Assembly (NCBI GenBank): GCA_965226475.1 | Contig: CBDDDJ010000005.1 | Coordinates: 558,001 to 622,000 of the forward strand | Source: JASLMY01 sp965226475 | GTDB taxonomy: Bacteria; Pseudomonadota; Alphaproteobacteria; GCA-2731375 | Reading direction: 5' to 3' | DNA: 64,000 nt | Shown here: positions 1 through 8,608 of the stretch, in pieces | How positions within the stretch are numbered: the first letter of the stretch is position 1 | How the letters are laid out: every line of letters starts with the position of its first letter | Position numbers and translations under genes: made by a program | The notes under the pieces: generated by a model | What the model saw: the letters and a program-made list of their open reading frames with translations, nothing else | The model's database searches: none | Told to the model about the DNA's origin: nothing

Positions 1-528
1 GAGGTGTTGACAAATTCGGTCGCCGGCATCGATGCCGTCGATGGCCGTTAGCCCCAAGTTCGCCGCCTCCGTTACCAGGTCGCCCGTGAACGTCAGGCTG
101 GTCGCGAACACGAGGCGCCTTCCGGACGCATATTCCAGCAAACTGTCGAAGAAGTCCTGTTCGAATTTCTCCTCCGTCAACGCGCCCGTCGCGATTTTCG
201 CCGTCGTCACCGCGCCGTTCCGGATTTTATTCGTGGCGACGGCGCCGTTGGCCAGGCGGCCCTCCACCACCGCGCCGAGCGCGATCTTGGGCGTCGTGAC
301 GGCCTTGTTCGCGATCCGGCCTTCCCGCACCGCGCCGAGCGCAATCTTCCTGTTGGTGACCGCCCCGTCGGCAATTCGGCCTTCGCGCACGGCCCCAAAG
401 GCGATATCGCCGGTCCCGACGCATTGGGCGCATTGCACGTTGGTCGCCTGCGCCAGCGCCTCGGACATCGCGGTGCCGAGGCCCGCCAGCAACGCCATCG
501 CTAATATCGGCGCACTGAACTTTTTCAT
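1..528 (-). CDS. Secreted decapeptide-repeat protein with start of a DUF1554-like domain (partial)
   Basis: The reading frame runs off the left edge, so only the first 176 residues are visible. The start ATG at 528 is preceded by a good GGAGGAGATGGAG-type ribosome site. Residues 1-27 form a signal peptide (MKK, hydrophobic core, ALA cleavage). Residues 45-124 are eight consecutive 10-residue units of the pattern GAVxxxKIAx, the kind of repeat that builds a stalk in tail-fibre-like and collagen-like surface proteins. After residue 138 the sequence VFATSLTFTGDL followed by GIDAGDRICQ resembles the beginning of the DUF1554 / C-type-lectin-like domain of secreted bacterial proteins. Function is unknown; an exported surface or adhesive role is an inference. 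The repeats are coding and in frame, not a CRISPR. Confidence 0.72.
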   Translation of the reverse strand, partial: MKKFSAPILAMALLAGLGTAMSEALAQATNVQCAQCVGTGDIAFGAVREGRIADGAVTNRKIALGAVREGRIANKAVTTPKIALGAVVEGRLANGAVATNKIRNGAVTTAKIATGALTEEKFEQDFFDSLLEYASGRRLVFATSLTFTGDLVTEAANLGLTAIDGIDAGDRICQHL

Positions 529-903
529 CTCCATCTCCTCCGGACCGGCGGGAGGCCCCCCGCCTCTCCGCGCCATGAAGCAACATGATAGTTTGCGGCA
601 ACGAGCGATGAAAGCTTCCGTTTCCGCGCCCCCGCGCCCCCGCGCCCGGCCGTTTCGGCGCTGGACGGGTGGAGGCGTCCCGCCAGCATTGTCGTTCTCG
701 CGATGGGGCGCGACGTGGCATGCCGATCCCTCGCAACCCGAATGCGCCGGGGTTTGAAGGTTGAATGTCAATGACGGATTGGGAGAGCCCGGGGTTTCCC
801 CCCGCGAGCGAACTCTCGGCCGAGGGTCGCGGGTCGACGGCGACAATCGGCGGCTTTCAAAACCGGCGCGCGCGAACCTCGCCACGCCCTCGCGTCCAGT
901 CCG
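529..903. other. Intergenic region, no supported gene
   Basis: These 375 bases lie between the divergently placed start of the repeat protein and the 3' end of the phosphoribosyltransferase gene. Short open frames exist on both strands, but none has a ribosome site together with protein-like composition. The 5' untranslated region and promoter of the repeat protein should lie at its left end; no convincing -35/-10 pair was seen. Confidence 0.5.
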
Positions 904-2034
904 CTACCGCCCCTCCGCCAGCCGCGTCAGCAGGAACTCCCGCCCGACCTTCACGCTCGGCCGGCCGCCATAGGCGACGATATCCGCCGTCGCATAGGTC
1001 TCGCGCCAGTTCTCCGGCAGGTAGGAGCCGGTGCCCACCACGTCGATCGGCGCCTTCACGGCGCCCATGACGCGGCACTTGGCGGCATTGAAGCCGGAGC
1101 TGACGACGATCTTCACCCGGCCGAAGCCGGCGCCGTCGAGGCTCGCGCGCATGTGGTAGATCGCGGCGGCCGAGACGCCGGTGCCGACCAGCCAGCGCAG
1201 TTCGTTCTCGGTGCGGTACTGGCGCACGGCCTTGGGCGCGCTCCGCTCCAGGACGGCATAGGACTTGGGCGGGTCGAGGCCTTCGAGGAAGCGGCCGCCG
1301 TGGGTGTCGAGACGGACCGAAATGCGGCCCGCGCCCGCTATCTCGGGAAAGCGCTGGCAGACCGCGAGGCTGTCGGAAACCTCGCGGCCAAAATAGTCGA
1401 CCAGCACGGTCAGCGGATCGTCGGGGTAAGTCTCGACGAACATCTCCGCCGCCCGCACCGTGGTGCCGGCATAGCCGATGAGGGCGTGCGGCATCGTCCC
1501 CATGCCACCGGGCGTGCCGAAGTAATGCGCGGTGAAGTCGGAGGCGCAGCCGATGAAACCCTTCGCGCCGTTCTCGCGCGTCGCCGCGTCGCCGCCGACG
1601 CTCGCCGCATAGGCCATCATCTCCGCCATCTCGGTCCCGGCGCAGTGGCGCGCGTCCATGGCGAGGAAGGCGGCCTCCGGCAGGTCGCGGCACATGACAT
1701 AGGCGTTGTAGGCGGCGACGCAGGCGGGTCCCAGCTTCTGCAGATAGATCGTCTCCAGGTCGACGAGATGGACCAGCGGGCCGGTCAGGTAGACCAGCGG
1801 CTCGCCGGCGCCGACCCAGTCGCCCTCGTCGTGGCAGAGGCGGACGTCGATGGCGATGCCGCGCGCCGCCGCGACCTCGTCGATCCAATCGACCATCAGC
1901 TTGGGCGTGAAGATCACCGGGCGGCGCATGAAGACCGCGTAGGTGACCTCGACGTCGCCGTTGGCGCCGACGATTTCCTTGGTGCGCTTGAAGTAGTGAT
2001 CGACGCGACGCGAAATGTCGTTCTCGAGATCCAT
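904..2034 (-). CDS. pncB: Nicotinate phosphoribosyltransferase
   Basis: The 376-residue protein matches the short alphaproteobacterial nicotinate phosphoribosyltransferase type. It joins nicotinate to PRPP (with ATP) to give nicotinate mononucleotide in the Preiss-Handler salvage route to NAD, in the cytoplasm. Family-like motifs visible are RLDTHGGRFLEG, the KIVVSSGFN phosphate-binding stretch and the C-terminal VGTGSYLP. The start MDLENDISRRVDHYF is taken because a TAGGGGCG ribosome site lies just before it. It is 31 bases downstream of the DAHP synthase gene on the same strand and may be co-transcribed. The quinolinate and nicotinamide phosphoribosyltransferases are alternative relatives, but the motif spacing favours the nicotinate enzyme. 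Confidence 0.85.
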   Translation of the reverse strand: MDLENDISRRVDHYFKRTKEIVGANGDVEVTYAVFMRRPVIFTPKLMVDWIDEVAAARGIAIDVRLCHDEGDWVGAGEPLVYLTGPLVHLVDLETIYLQKLGPACVAAYNAYVMCRDLPEAAFLAMDARHCAGTEMAEMMAYAASVGGDAATRENGAKGFIGCASDFTAHYFGTPGGMGTMPHALIGYAGTTVRAAEMFVETYPDDPLTVLVDYFGREVSDSLAVCQRFPEIAGAGRISVRLDTHGGRFLEGLDPPKSYAVLERSAPKAVRQYRTENELRWLVGTGVSAAAIYHMRASLDGAGFGRVKIVVSSGFNAAKCRVMGAVKAPIDVVGTGSYLPENWRETYATADIVAYGGRPSVKVGREFLLTRLAEGR

Positions 2035-2065
2035 CGCCCCTACTCTCTTCGACCGGCGCCCGCCC

Positions 2066-3451
2066 CTACTCGGCGGCGTGACGGAGCGTCGATTGCTGGC
2101 GCTGCTGCTTCAGGGTCTCGGCCACCAGGAAGGCGAGCTCCAGGCTTTGGGACGCATTGAGCCGCGGATCGCAATGGGTGTGGTAGCGCGAGGAGAGCTG
2201 ATCCTCGCCGATCAGCTGGGCGCCGCCGACGCACTCGGTCACGTCCTTGCCGGTCATCTCGACATGGATGCCCCCCGCGTGCGTGCCTTCCGCCTGGTGC
2301 GCGGCGAAGAAGCCCCGGACCTCCCGCAGGATCCGGTCGAACGAGCGGGTCTTGTAGCCGTTTGAGGCCTTCTCGATGTTGCCGTGCATCGGATCGCACG
2401 ACCAGACGACCTTCAGCCCCTCGCGCTCGGCGGCGCGGATCAGCGGCGGCAGCTTTTCCGCCACCTGATCGGCCCCCATGCGGCAGATCACCGTCAGGCG
2501 GCCCGGGTCGTTCTCCGGGTTGAGGACGTTCGCCAGCCGGACGAGCTCGTCGGCCTCCAGGCTCGGCCCGGCCTTCATGCCGATCGGGTTCTCGATGCCG
2601 CGGCAGAATTCGACATGGCCGCCGTCCAACTGGCGCGTGCGGTCGCCGATCCAGACCATGTGGGCCGAGGTGGCGAACCAGCCGCCGCTGCCGGTGATGG
2701 TGTCCGCGCGCGTCAGCGCCTCCTCGTAGGGGAGATGCAGCGCCTCGTGGCAGGTGTAGAAGTCGGTCTCGCGCACTTCCGGGATCCTGTCGCCGGTAAT
2801 CCCGCAGGCCTCCATGAAGGCGAGCACCTCGGTGATCCGGTCCGCCATGTCGCGGTAGCGGGCGGCGGCCTCCGTGCCCTCCACGAAGTCCAGGTTCCAG
2901 CCGTGCACGGCGTGCAGGTCGGCGAAACCGCCCTTGGCGAAGGCGCGGATCAGGTTGAGGGTCGCGGCGGCCTGGCTGTAGGCCTGCAGCAGCCGGTCGG
3001 GGTCGGGGATCCGCTCGGCTGGCGAGAACTCGATGCCATTGATGATGTCGCCCCGGTAGATCGGCAATTCGAGCCCGTCTTGGGTCTCGAAGGGGGCCGA
3101 GCGCGGCTTGGCGAACTGGCCGGCCATGCGGCCCGCCTTCACCACCGGGAGCGAGCCGCCATAGGTCAAGATCACGGCCATCTGCATCAGCACCGCGAAG
3201 GTATCGCGGATGTTGTCGGGGTGGAACTCGGCGAAGCTCTCGGCGCAGTCGCCACCCTGCAGCAGGAAGGCGCGGCCCTCGCAAACATCGGCGAGTTTGC
3301 GCCTGAGCTCCAACGCCTCGCCGGCGAAGACCAGCGGCGGAAAGCTCCGGATCTTGTCGACGGTCGCGTTCAGCGCGGCCTCGTCCGGATAGTCGGGAAA
3401 TTGCAGTACGGGCTTGTCGCGCCAGCCATTCAAACTCCAATTCGCGGCCAT
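2066..3451 (-). CDS. aroG: Class II 3-deoxy-7-phosphoheptulonate (DAHP) synthase
   Basis: The 461-residue protein is a class II (plant/mycobacterial-type) DAHP synthase, condensing phosphoenolpyruvate and erythrose 4-phosphate in the first step of the shikimate pathway. The metal-binding QGGDCAESF motif sits at residues 65-73, followed by GGWFATSAHM, GIENPIGMKAGPS and the DPMHGN histidine motif, all diagnostic of class II enzymes and absent from the AroFGH class I type. Length is normal for the class. The start has an AGAG ribosome site. It is 31 bases upstream of pncB and about 80 bases downstream of gor, all on the minus strand. No separate regulatory ACT domain is fused to it. Confidence 0.93.
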   Translation of the reverse strand: MAANWSLNGWRDKPVLQFPDYPDEAALNATVDKIRSFPPLVFAGEALELRRKLADVCEGRAFLLQGGDCAESFAEFHPDNIRDTFAVLMQMAVILTYGGSLPVVKAGRMAGQFAKPRSAPFETQDGLELPIYRGDIINGIEFSPAERIPDPDRLLQAYSQAAATLNLIRAFAKGGFADLHAVHGWNLDFVEGTEAAARYRDMADRITEVLAFMEACGITGDRIPEVRETDFYTCHEALHLPYEEALTRADTITGSGGWFATSAHMVWIGDRTRQLDGGHVEFCRGIENPIGMKAGPSLEADELVRLANVLNPENDPGRLTVICRMGADQVAEKLPPLIRAAEREGLKVVWSCDPMHGNIEKASNGYKTRSFDRILREVRGFFAAHQAEGTHAGGIHVEMTGKDVTECVGGAQLIGEDQLSSRYHTHCDPRLNASQSLELAFLVAETLKQQRQQSTLRHAAE

Positions 3452-3532
3452 CTCTCTTGTCCTCGTGCGAAAAATGAGGCGCCGTTTATACGCGCAGCCG
3501 CGGCGGGATGCAAAGGCGTATCGACGACGGAT

Positions 3533-4909
3533 TTACTCCGCCGCGGCAGCCTGTTCCGGCGCGACCTTCTCGCGGAGGGTGACGAACTCCTCGGCCGCTG
3601 TCGGATGGATGCCGACGGTGGCGTCGAACTGGGCCTTGGTCGCGCCGCATTTGAGCGCGACGCCCGCCAGCTGCACGATTTCCGGTGCGTCCGCCCCCAT
3701 CATGTGCACGCCGATCACGCGGTCGCCCGCCGGCTCGACGATCAGCTTCACCAGCGTCGTCTCCTCCCGCCCGGTGAGCGTGTGTTTCAACGGCCGGAAG
3801 CGGGCGCGGTAGATATCGACCGGCCCATGGCGTTCGCGGGCCTCGGCCTCGGTGAGGCCGACGGTGCCGATCGGCGGCTGGCTGAAGACGGCGGAGGCGA
3901 CGTAGCGGTGGTCCGGCTTGCGGGGCCGACCGCCGAACTCCGTGTCGGCGAAGGCATGACCTTCCATGATCGCGACCGGCGTCAGGTTGATGCGGTCGGT
4001 GACGTCGCCGATGGCGAAGATGTTGTCGGCGCTGGCGCGGCTCCATTCGTCGACCTCGACGGCGCCGTTCCTGGCCAATGTCACGCCGGCCTCCTCGAGG
4101 CCCAAGCCGGCGGTGTTGGGGTGGCGTCCGGTGGCGTACATGACCTCGTCGCAGGCGAGCTCGCTCCCATCGGTGAGGGTGAGTCGGAGGCCGTCCGCCG
4201 CCTTCTCGATTGCCGTGACGTTGGTGCCGACGCGGAGGTCGATCCCCTGCTTGCCGATCTCCTCGGCGAGCGCGTGGCGGATATCGTCGTCGAAGCCGCG
4301 CAGGATCTGCTCGCCCCGGTAAAGCTCCGTCACGCGCGCGCCGAGGCCGTGGAAAATGTTGGCGAACTCGACGGCGATATAGCCACCGCCGACGATCACC
4401 ACCCGTTCGGGCAGGCGCTCGAGCTCCAGCGCCTCGTTGGAGGTGATCGCGTGCTCTATCCCCGGAATCGGCGGCAGGGTCGGACTGCCGCCGCAAGCGA
4501 CCAGGATCTTGTCCGCCGTCACCTGGTCGCCGCCCACCGCGACCGTGTGGCGGTCGAGCAAGGTGGCGCGAGCGTGGTAGGCGGTGACGTCGGCGCCCGC
4601 CAACAGGCGCTCGTAGATCCCGTTCAGCCGGTCGATCTCCTTGTCCTTGGCGGCGATCAGCGCCGGCCAGTCGAAGCTCGGCTCTGGAATCGTCCAGCCA
4701 TAGCTGGCCGCGTCCTCGATGTCGTGGCGGAAGTGGGCGGCATAGATCAGCAGCTTCTTCGGAATGCAGCCCCGGATGACGCAGGTGCCACCATAGCGAT
4801 ATTCCTCGGCGCAGGCGACCCGGGCGCCGTGCCCGCCCGAAATCCGCGCCGCCCGGACACCGCCGGAGCCGCCGCCGATGACGAAGAGATCATAGTCATG
4901 GCTCGCCAC
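3533..4909 (-). CDS. gor: Glutathione-disulfide reductase
   Basis: This FAD/NADPH enzyme reduces glutathione disulfide in the cytoplasm. The GTG at 4909 (VASHDYDLF) is chosen because the FAD-binding IGGGSGG begins 11 residues in, as in the family; an upstream ATG at 4957 would add a 16-residue arginine-rich tail. The redox-active disulfide is GTCVIRGCIPKK (Cys43 and Cys48), the NADPH Rossmann segment is VIVGGGYIAVEFA, the second FAD motif is FAIGDVT, and the C-terminal dimer His-Glu is VGIHPTAAEEFVT. At 458 residues it is full length. Thioredoxin and dihydrolipoamide reductases are relatives, but the CxxxxC spacing and C-terminal HPTxxE fit glutathione reductase. Confidence 0.9.
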   Translation of the reverse strand: MASHDYDLFVIGGGSGGVRAARISGGHGARVACAEEYRYGGTCVIRGCIPKKLLIYAAHFRHDIEDAASYGWTIPEPSFDWPALIAAKDKEIDRLNGIYERLLAGADVTAYHARATLLDRHTVAVGGDQVTADKILVACGGSPTLPPIPGIEHAITSNEALELERLPERVVIVGGGYIAVEFANIFHGLGARVTELYRGEQILRGFDDDIRHALAEEIGKQGIDLRVGTNVTAIEKAADGLRLTLTDGSELACDEVMYATGRHPNTAGLGLEEAGVTLARNGAVEVDEWSRASADNIFAIGDVTDRINLTPVAIMEGHAFADTEFGGRPRKPDHRYVASAVFSQPPIGTVGLTEAEARERHGPVDIYRARFRPLKHTLTGREETTLVKLIVEPAGDRVIGVHMMGADAPEIVQLAGVALKCGATKAQFDATVGIHPTAAEEFVTLREKVAPEQAAAAE

Positions 4910-5246
4910 CGGCCAAACTCCCCGTCTGCCGCGTCCCCGTGGCCGGCACGGCAGCACGAATGGTGGCGGGCGTCAAACGCCCTGGGCGGCGATGCGACGC
5001 CAACCGCCGTCGGGGCGTTCCGAAACGCGTTCGATTTGGGCGCCTGCGCCCGCCCGCGCCTCAATCTCGCCACAAAGGATGAATAGACGAAAGCGTGGCG
5101 AGGAGTTAGTGCTTCCGGGGCGTGACGGCACCATATCTGGTATGAATCTCGTCCGACTCGTATAGTTGCACGGAACGCCACGCGACCGCGCGCTGGGCGG
5201 CGCGACGTACCCCTGACCACCGTTCCGATGAAGGTAGCGCGAGCCC
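4910..5246. other. Divergent intergenic region between gor and yebC
   Basis: This stretch of 337 bases separates two outward-facing genes, so promoters for both are expected here. I found no RNA gene and no clear sigma-70 pair. The last bases before yebC (GGTAGCGCGAGCCC) give only a weak ribosome site. Confidence 0.45.
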
Positions 5247-5996
5247 ATGGCCGGCCATTCACAATTCAAAAACATCATGTACCGCAAGGGCGCGCAGGAC
5301 GCCAAGCGCGCCAAGATCTTCACCAAGCTGATCCGCGAGATCAACGTCGCCGCGCGCTCGGGCCAGCCGGACCCCGAGACGAACCCCAGGCTGCGGGCCG
5401 CCATCCAGGCCGCGCGCGGCGCCAACATGCCGCGCGACAACATCGACCGCGCGATCAAGCGGGCGACGGCGAGCGGCGAGGGCGACGATTTCGATGAGAT
5501 CCGCTACGAGGGCTTCGGGCCGGGTGGCGTCGGCCTCATCGTCGAGGCGCTGACCGACAACCGCAACCGCACCGCCTCCGAGGTCCGCGCCCTCTTCACC
5601 CGCCACGCCGGGCATCTGGGCGAGACGGGAAGCGTCTCCCATCTCTTCGACCGGGTGGGCGCCATCCAGCTGGCGCCCGAGGCGGGCACGGGCGACGAGG
5701 TCTTCGAGGCGGCCGTCGAGGCCGGCGCCGACGATGTCGAGAGTTCCGAGGACGGCCACGAGATCATCTGCGCGCCGGATGACCTGCATGCCGTGCGCGA
5801 AAGCCTGGAAGCGCGCTTCGGCGAGCCGCGCGGCGCCGCCCTCTCCTGGCGGCCCCAGATTACGATTCCCCTGGACGAGGAAAACGCCGAGACCCTCTTC
5901 CGGCTGCTGGAAGGCCTCGACGACAACGACGACGTGCAGCGCGTCGCGGCCAACTTCGACGTCTCCGACGACGTCATGGCGGCCTTGAACGCGTGA
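5247..5996 (+). CDS. yebC: YebC/PmpR (TACO1) family protein
   Basis: The 249-residue protein begins MAGHSQFKNIMYRKGAQD and is a typical full-length YebC/PmpR/TACO1 protein. Members have been described as DNA-binding regulators and as factors that help ribosomes through difficult stretches such as polyproline. The three-domain layout is recognisable: the helical N-terminus with repeated NMPRDNIDRAI, the central GPGGVGLIVEALTDNRNRT motif and an acidic C-terminal domain. It directly precedes ruvC, the usual alphaproteobacterial order, and its stop lies 12 bases before the ruvC ATG, so the genes are probably one transcript. Confidence 0.95.
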   Translation: MAGHSQFKNIMYRKGAQDAKRAKIFTKLIREINVAARSGQPDPETNPRLRAAIQAARGANMPRDNIDRAIKRATASGEGDDFDEIRYEGFGPGGVGLIVEALTDNRNRTASEVRALFTRHAGHLGETGSVSHLFDRVGAIQLAPEAGTGDEVFEAAVEAGADDVESSEDGHEIICAPDDLHAVRESLEARFGEPRGAALSWRPQITIPLDEENAETLFRLLEGLDDNDDVQRVAANFDVSDDVMAALNA

Positions 5997-6007
5997 GCGG
6001 GGATGGC

Positions 6008-6532
6008 ATGCGCATCATCGGACTGGACCCGGGCCTGCGGCGGACCGGCTGGGGCGTGATCGAGGCCGATGGCAACCGCCTGGTCCATGTCGCCCACGGC
6101 CGCGTCACGGTGAAGGCGGACCAGTCCCTGGCGGAGCGGCTGCGCGACCTCTACGAGGCCTTGGGCGAGGTGATCGCCGGCCACGCGCCGGGCGAGGCGG
6201 CGGTGGAGGAGACCTTCGTCAACAAGAACCCGGGCTCGACCCTGAAGCTGGGCCAAGCACGGGGCGTGGTCCTGCTGGCGGCGGCGACGGCCGGCCTCCG
6301 GGTGGCGGAATACACGCCGAACCTGATCAAGAAATCCGTGGTCGGCGTCGGTCACGCCGAGAAGGCGCAGATCCAGGCCATGGTCCGGATTCTGCTGCCG
6401 GGCGTCGCGCGGACGGGCGCGCCGGCGCTGGACGCGGACGCGGCCGACGCGCTGGCCGTCGCCATCTGCCACGCCCATCTCCGCGCCACCGAGAACCGCG
6501 TGGCCGACGCGGTCGCCGGGAGCGGCTCATGA
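6008..6532 (+). CDS. ruvC: Holliday junction endonuclease RuvC
   Basis: RuvC cuts Holliday junctions symmetrically during recombinational repair, acting with RuvAB. The 174-residue protein opens with MRIIGLDPGLRRTGWG, the RNase-H-fold first aspartate, carries the catalytic glutamate in EETFVNKNP and ends with the acidic pair in DADAADALAVA. I chose ATG 6008 because it gives the usual RuvC N-terminus and a GCGGGG ribosome site; an in-frame GTG at 5993 overlapping the yebC stop is the alternative and adds five residues. It overlaps ruvA by four bases (ATGA), indicating translational coupling. Confidence 0.95.
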   Translation: MRIIGLDPGLRRTGWGVIEADGNRLVHVAHGRVTVKADQSLAERLRDLYEALGEVIAGHAPGEAAVEETFVNKNPGSTLKLGQARGVVLLAAATAGLRVAEYTPNLIKKSVVGVGHAEKAQIQAMVRILLPGVARTGAPALDADAADALAVAICHAHLRATENRVADAVAGSGS

Positions 6533-7131
6533 TCGCCCGCCTCACCGGCCGGATCGGCCCCATGGAGGCCGACCGCGTGATCATCGACGTCGGCGGCGTC
6601 GGCTATCTCGTCTTCTGTTCCAGCCGGACGCTCACCCAGCTGCCGGCCGACGGCGAGGCGACGCTCCATATCGAGACCCACGTGCGCGAGGACCACATCC
6701 ACCTCTACGGCTTCCTGGAGACGGCCGAGCGCGAGTGGTTCACCCTGCTGCAAAGCGTGCAGGGAGTCGGCGCCAGGCTCGCGCTCGCCATACTCTCGAC
6801 CTTGCCGCCGGGCGAACTCGGCCAGGCGATCGCCCAGGAGGAGAAGGCGATGCTGACCCGCGCGCCCGGCGTCGGCCGCCGCCTGGCCCAGCGGCTGGTC
6901 ACCGAGTTGAAGGACAAGGTCGCCGGCCTCGCGCTCGGCCCGGCCGTGATGGTCCACGAGGGCGGCGCGGCGCCGGCGAGCGTCGAGAGCGACGCCGTCT
7001 CGGCGCTGATCAACCTCGGCTACCGGCCGGCCGACGCGGCGGGCGCCGTCCGCCGGGCCAGCGTCGGGCTGGGTGACGCGGCCCAGCTCGAAAGCCTGAT
7101 CCGCGAAGGCCTCAAGGAACTGTCGTCATGA
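6529..7131 (+). CDS. ruvA: Holliday junction branch-migration protein RuvA
   Basis: RuvA is the tetrameric junction-binding platform that loads the RuvB motor. This 200-residue protein begins MIARLTGRIGPMEADRVII (OB-fold domain I), has two helix-hairpin-helix segments (LQSVQGVGARLALAIL and RAPGVGRRLAQRLV) and a C-terminal three-helix domain with ALINLGYRPADA, which contacts RuvB. Length is normal. Four-base overlaps with ruvC upstream and ruvB downstream show a tightly coupled operon. Confidence 0.96.
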   Translation: MIARLTGRIGPMEADRVIIDVGGVGYLVFCSSRTLTQLPADGEATLHIETHVREDHIHLYGFLETAEREWFTLLQSVQGVGARLALAILSTLPPGELGQAIAQEEKAMLTRAPGVGRRLAQRLVTELKDKVAGLALGPAVMVHEGGAAPASVESDAVSALINLGYRPADAAGAVRRASVGLGDAAQLESLIREGLKELSS

Positions 7132-8186
7132 GCGAGGACGGCGCCCAGCGTCTCGTCGGCGCCACGGCCGGCGAGCTCGACGTCGGCGAGATCGGCATCC
7201 GGCCGCAAAGTCTCGCCGATTTCGTCGGCCAGGCCGAGGAACGGCGCAATCTCGCGGTCTATATCGAGGCGGCGCGGCGGCGGGGCGAGGCCCTGGACCA
7301 CGTGCTGTTTCACGGCCCCCCCGGCCTCGGCAAGACGACGCTGTCGCAGATCGTCGCGCGCGAACTCGGCGTCGGCTTCCGCGCCACCTCGGGCCCGGTG
7401 ATCGCCAAGGCGGGCGACCTGGCGGCGATTCTGACCCACCTGCAGGAGCGCGACGTCTTCTTCATCGACGAGATCCACCGGCTGAACCCGGCGGTCGAGG
7501 AGATCCTCTATCCCGCGATGGAGGATTTCCAGCTCGACCTGATGATCGGCGAGGGGCCGGCGGCCCGGAGCGTGCGCATCGACCTGCCGCCCTTCACCCT
7601 GGTGGGGGCGACCACGCGCTCGGGCCTGATGACGTCGCCCTTGCGCGAGCGCTTCGGCATTCCGATCCGCCTGAACTTCTATGCCGTCGACGAAATGGTG
7701 CTGATCGTGCGCCGTGGCGCCGACCTCCTCGGCATGGAGCTGGCGCCGGACGGCGCGCTGGAGATCGCCAAGCGGAGCCGGGGCACGCCGCGCGTCGCCG
7801 TCCGGCTGCTGCGCCGGGTGCGCGATTTCGCCGAGGTGGCGAACGCCGGCAAAATCGACGCTGTGAAGGCCGATGGCGCCTTGAACCGCCTGGCGGTCGA
7901 CGCGCGCGGCCTCGACGCCATGGACCGGCGCTATCTCGGCTGCATCGCCGAGACCTTCGGCGGCGGCCCGGTCGGCGTCGAGACCATCGCCGCCGCGCTT
8001 TCCGAGCCGCGTGACGCGATCGAGGAGATCATCGAGCCCTTCCTGGTGCAGCAGGGCCTGGTGCACCGCACGCCGCGCGGCCGCATCGCGACCCCGGCCG
8101 CCTACGACCACCTGGGGCTGACGCCGCCCAAGTCGGCGCCCGCGCGCGACCAGCTCGACCTTCTCGATACGGACGGGGCGGCCTGA
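7128..8186 (+). CDS. ruvB: Holliday junction branch-migration helicase RuvB
   Basis: RuvB is the hexameric AAA+ motor that drives branch migration. The 352-residue protein shows Walker A GPPGLGKT at residues 63-70, Walker B DEIH at 114-117, the sensor/arginine-finger region GATTRSGLMTSPLRERFG, and a C-terminal winged-helix domain ending with PFLVQQGLVHRTPRGR. It overlaps ruvA by four bases and its stop codon shares a base with the next start, so translation of ruvC-ruvA-ruvB-ybgC is chained. Confidence 0.97.
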   Translation: MSEDGAQRLVGATAGELDVGEIGIRPQSLADFVGQAEERRNLAVYIEAARRRGEALDHVLFHGPPGLGKTTLSQIVARELGVGFRATSGPVIAKAGDLAAILTHLQERDVFFIDEIHRLNPAVEEILYPAMEDFQLDLMIGEGPAARSVRIDLPPFTLVGATTRSGLMTSPLRERFGIPIRLNFYAVDEMVLIVRRGADLLGMELAPDGALEIAKRSRGTPRVAVRLLRRVRDFAEVANAGKIDAVKADGALNRLAVDARGLDAMDRRYLGCIAETFGGGPVGVETIAAALSEPRDAIEEIIEPFLVQQGLVHRTPRGRIATPAAYDHLGLTPPKSAPARDQLDLLDTDGAA

Positions 8187-8605
8187 TGGCGGAGACTCGG
8201 ACACACCGCTTCCCCCTCAGCGTCTACTGGGAAGACACGGACGCGGCCGGCATCGTCTACTACGCCAATTACCTGCGCTTCATCGAGCGCGCCCGGAGTG
8301 ATCTGGTGCGCCTGGCCGGCATCGACCAGGCGGCGCTGCTGGCGGGCGACGGCCTGGCCTTCCAGGTCCGGCGCTGCGAGGTCGATTACCTGGCGCCCGC
8401 CAGGCTCGACGATGAACTCTGCGTCGAGACCCGGCTGCACCGCCTCGCCGGCGCGCGCATGGAGATGGAGCAGAACGTGCTGCGCGACGGCGCCCCCCTG
8501 GTCCGGGCCCGGGTCACGCTCGCCTGCGTCGGCGCGAACGGCCGGCCACGGCGCATTCCCCCGGACGTCGTCCGCGTCCTCGCCCCCACCAGAACGGAAA
8601 GCTGA
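8186..8605 (+). CDS. ybgC: Tol-Pal-associated acyl-CoA thioesterase YbgC
   Basis: A 139-residue hot-dog-fold thioesterase of the YbgC type, the conserved first gene of tol-pal operons. The motif VYWEDTDAAGIVYYANYLRF carries the catalytic aspartate region and the buried tyrosines typical of the family, and the C-terminal half has the AGARMEMEQ/VRARVTLACV strands. The family hydrolyses acyl-CoA or acyl-ACP and has been linked to phospholipid synthesis proteins; its exact role with Tol is not settled. It shares a base with the ruvB stop and lies three bases before tolQ. Confidence 0.94.
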   Translation: MAETRTHRFPLSVYWEDTDAAGIVYYANYLRFIERARSDLVRLAGIDQAALLAGDGLAFQVRRCEVDYLAPARLDDELCVETRLHRLAGARMEMEQNVLRDGAPLVRARVTLACVGANGRPRRIPPDVVRVLAPTRTES

Positions 8606-8608
8606 AGC

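Noticed and set aside
45..400. Regularly spaced repeats in the first gene, considered as a CRISPR-like array
   Set aside because: The repeats are 30-bp, contiguous, diverged and in frame, coding a decapeptide pattern; there are no spacers.
227..736. A 169-codon minus-strand frame overlapping the first gene and its upstream region
   Set aside because: The repeat protein in the overlapping frame has a signal peptide, ribosome site and ordered repeats, so this frame is a shadow.
2384..5086. A 900-codon open frame on the plus strand opposite aroG and gor
   Set aside because: It lies antisense to two well-supported enzymes, has no domain and arises from the high GC content.
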